In this document: positions 29,573 through 30,408 of the stretch, one piece after another
Numbering within the stretch: position 1 is the first letter of the stretch
Layout: the number at the start of each line of letters is the position of its first letter
Source: an uncultured Candidatus Melainabacteria bacterium
GTDB lineage: Bacteria; Cyanobacteriota; Vampirovibrionia; Gastranaerophilales; Gastranaerophilaceae
NCBI GenBank assembly: GCA_934757255.1
Contig: CAKVLL010000021.1
Coordinates: 1 to 30,408 of the forward strand
Reading direction: 5' to 3'
DNA length: 30,408 nt
Program-made: the position numbers and the translations under genes
The notes under the pieces: model-generated
Databases searched by the model: none
What the model saw: only the letters and a program-made list of their open reading frames with translations
Told to the model about the DNA's origin: nothing

Positions 29573-30408
29573 ATGAGCGACGAAAATAAAATAGAAGAAA
29601 AAAATACAAAAAAATTGCCGGTGAAAAAGAGATATTTTTTCACATTTCTAGCAATAGTAGCAGTTATTGTTGGCGGTTATTTCTTATATGATACATTAGG
29701 TTCTGAGTCAACAGATGACGCGTATGTTGATACAACAACGGTTTCAGTTTCGCCAAAAGTTTCTGGACAAATTGTAAAAGTTCTTGTAAAAGATAATCAG
29801 CCTGTAAAGGCAGGACAAGTTGTTGCGGTTATTGATAAAATTGATTATCAAGTAAAATTAGATCAAGCAACTGCTGCTTATGAAAAAGCTTTGTTAAATC
29901 AACAAAACGCACATGCAAATTTGAGTGCTGCTAATTCAGAAATTGAACTTGCAAGAAAAGATGTAGAAAGATACGAAAATCTTTATAAAGTCGGTGCTGT
30001 ATCCAAACAAACTTTGGACAAAGCAAGAACAAATTTAGAAACAAAACAAGCAAAACAAACAACTGCTGATCAATCAATTTTTTCTAAAAATCCTGCAAAA
30101 AGTGCGAAAGTTGCTGATGCTGATTTGAATGTATTGAAGGCTCAAAAACGCGCAGCAGAATTAGCTTTGGAATATACAGACATCAAAGCGCCGATTGACG
30201 GTACTGTTTCTAACAAAAAAGTTGAAGTTGGTATGATGGTTCAACCCGGAAGTCCTTTGTTTGTTGTTGTCCCGCATGATGTTTGGGTTGTAGCTAATTA
30301 CAAAGAAACTCAATTAACAAAGATGAAAGAAGGAATGGATGTTGATGTTAAAATCGACACTTATCCTGATAAAGTTTTTAAATGCAAAATCGACAGTATT
30401 CAAAGAAG
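29573..30408 (+). CDS. emrA: EmrA/HlyD-family efflux adaptor (3' end outside the window)
   Basis: The first 278 residues are visible. There is a Lys-rich cytoplasmic start, one transmembrane helix (about 22-40), and STDDAYVDTTTVSVSPKVSG, characteristic of EmrA. A biotinyl-lipoyl half domain follows (ILVKDNQPVKAGQVVAVID-like), then a long alpha-helical hairpin (about 90-195). The second lipoyl half begins at YTDIKAPIDGTVSNKKVEVG, with the start of the beta-barrel after it. Such adaptors link an MFS or ABC pump to TolC. AAAGG precedes the ATG. An EmrB-type MFS transporter is expected just beyond the window. The outer-membrane partner is probably the gene at 15104. Confidence 0.92.
   Translation, partial: MSDENKIEEKNTKKLPVKKRYFFTFLAIVAVIVGGYFLYDTLGSESTDDAYVDTTTVSVSPKVSGQIVKVLVKDNQPVKAGQVVAVIDKIDYQVKLDQATAAYEKALLNQQNAHANLSAANSEIELARKDVERYENLYKVGAVSKQTLDKARTNLETKQAKQTTADQSIFSKNPAKSAKVADADLNVLKAQKRAAELALEYTDIKAPIDGTVSNKKVEVGMMVQPGSPLFVVVPHDVWVVANYKETQLTKMKEGMDVDVKIDTYPDKVFKCKIDSIQR

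Overview
The window is about 30 kb of low-G+C (roughly 30-35% by eye) bacterial chromosome with dense, ordinary protein genes in short operons. It encodes a Gram-negative envelope (TolC/NodT-type outer-membrane factor, HlyD/EmrA adaptor) and anaerobic traits (stand-alone glycyl-radical protein, rubrerythrin). It also has glycogen synthase and two hypothetical proteins carrying a short NFKG/NFRG motif. Together these fit a host-associated relative of the Cyanobacteria, most likely Gastranaerophilales (Melainabacteria). That placement is inference; no rRNA or tRNA gene is present to anchor it.

Layout. 1-2.5 kb: secD and secF. 2.9-4.5 kb: an acyl-CoA/ACP synthetase. 4.7-5.9 kb: a lineage-type hypothetical gene, then decayed remains of an AAA-ATPase/DUF4276 pair. 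5.9-7.6 kb: dnaN and leuD. 7.8-9.9 kb: an operon of a zinc-ribbon protein, a PanE-like reductase and a NeuA-like cytidylyltransferase. 10.1-12.3 kb: nadA-mnmA, followed by a second, diverged copy of the mnmA tail. 12.4-14.9 kb (minus strand): rubrerythrin, a minimal GrcA-like protein and a cytosolic PAS histidine kinase. 15.1-16.5 kb: tolC-like gene. 16.6-18.6 kb: a hypothetical gene, rnhB, a coiled-coil protein and an XRE regulator. 18.8-22.9 kb (minus): glgA and an OmpR-type response regulator/kinase pair. 23.1-26.7 kb: a small membrane protein, a SpoIID-like protein, a NarL-type regulator, a TPR protein, an 83-aa protein and a PilZ protein. 26.8-30.4 kb (plus): a lone sugar ABC permease, a glycosyltransferase, a MarR regulator and an EmrA-like adaptor cut by the window end.

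The most interesting signals lie between genes. (1) A 30-bp operator-like sequence in front of marR (28806-28835) recurs with one mismatch, inverted, over the -35 of the tolC-like gene 13.8 kb away (15011-15040). This suggests one MarR regulon covering regulator, adaptor and outer-membrane factor. (2) At least eight intergenic copies or fragments belong to a modular repeat about 120-165 bp long. It has a shared A/T-rich core flanked by inverted arms made of degenerate heptads, with two interchangeable arm types (TTGAAAG-like and GGAATAA-like). Some copies carry other palindromes nested inside. (3) The duplicated mnmA tail differs only at synonymous sites, a scar of recombination with a diverged allele (or an assembly join). 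(4) Two genes look leaderless. (5) The rubrerythrin promoter has a perfect 7-bp dyad filling its -35/-10 spacer.
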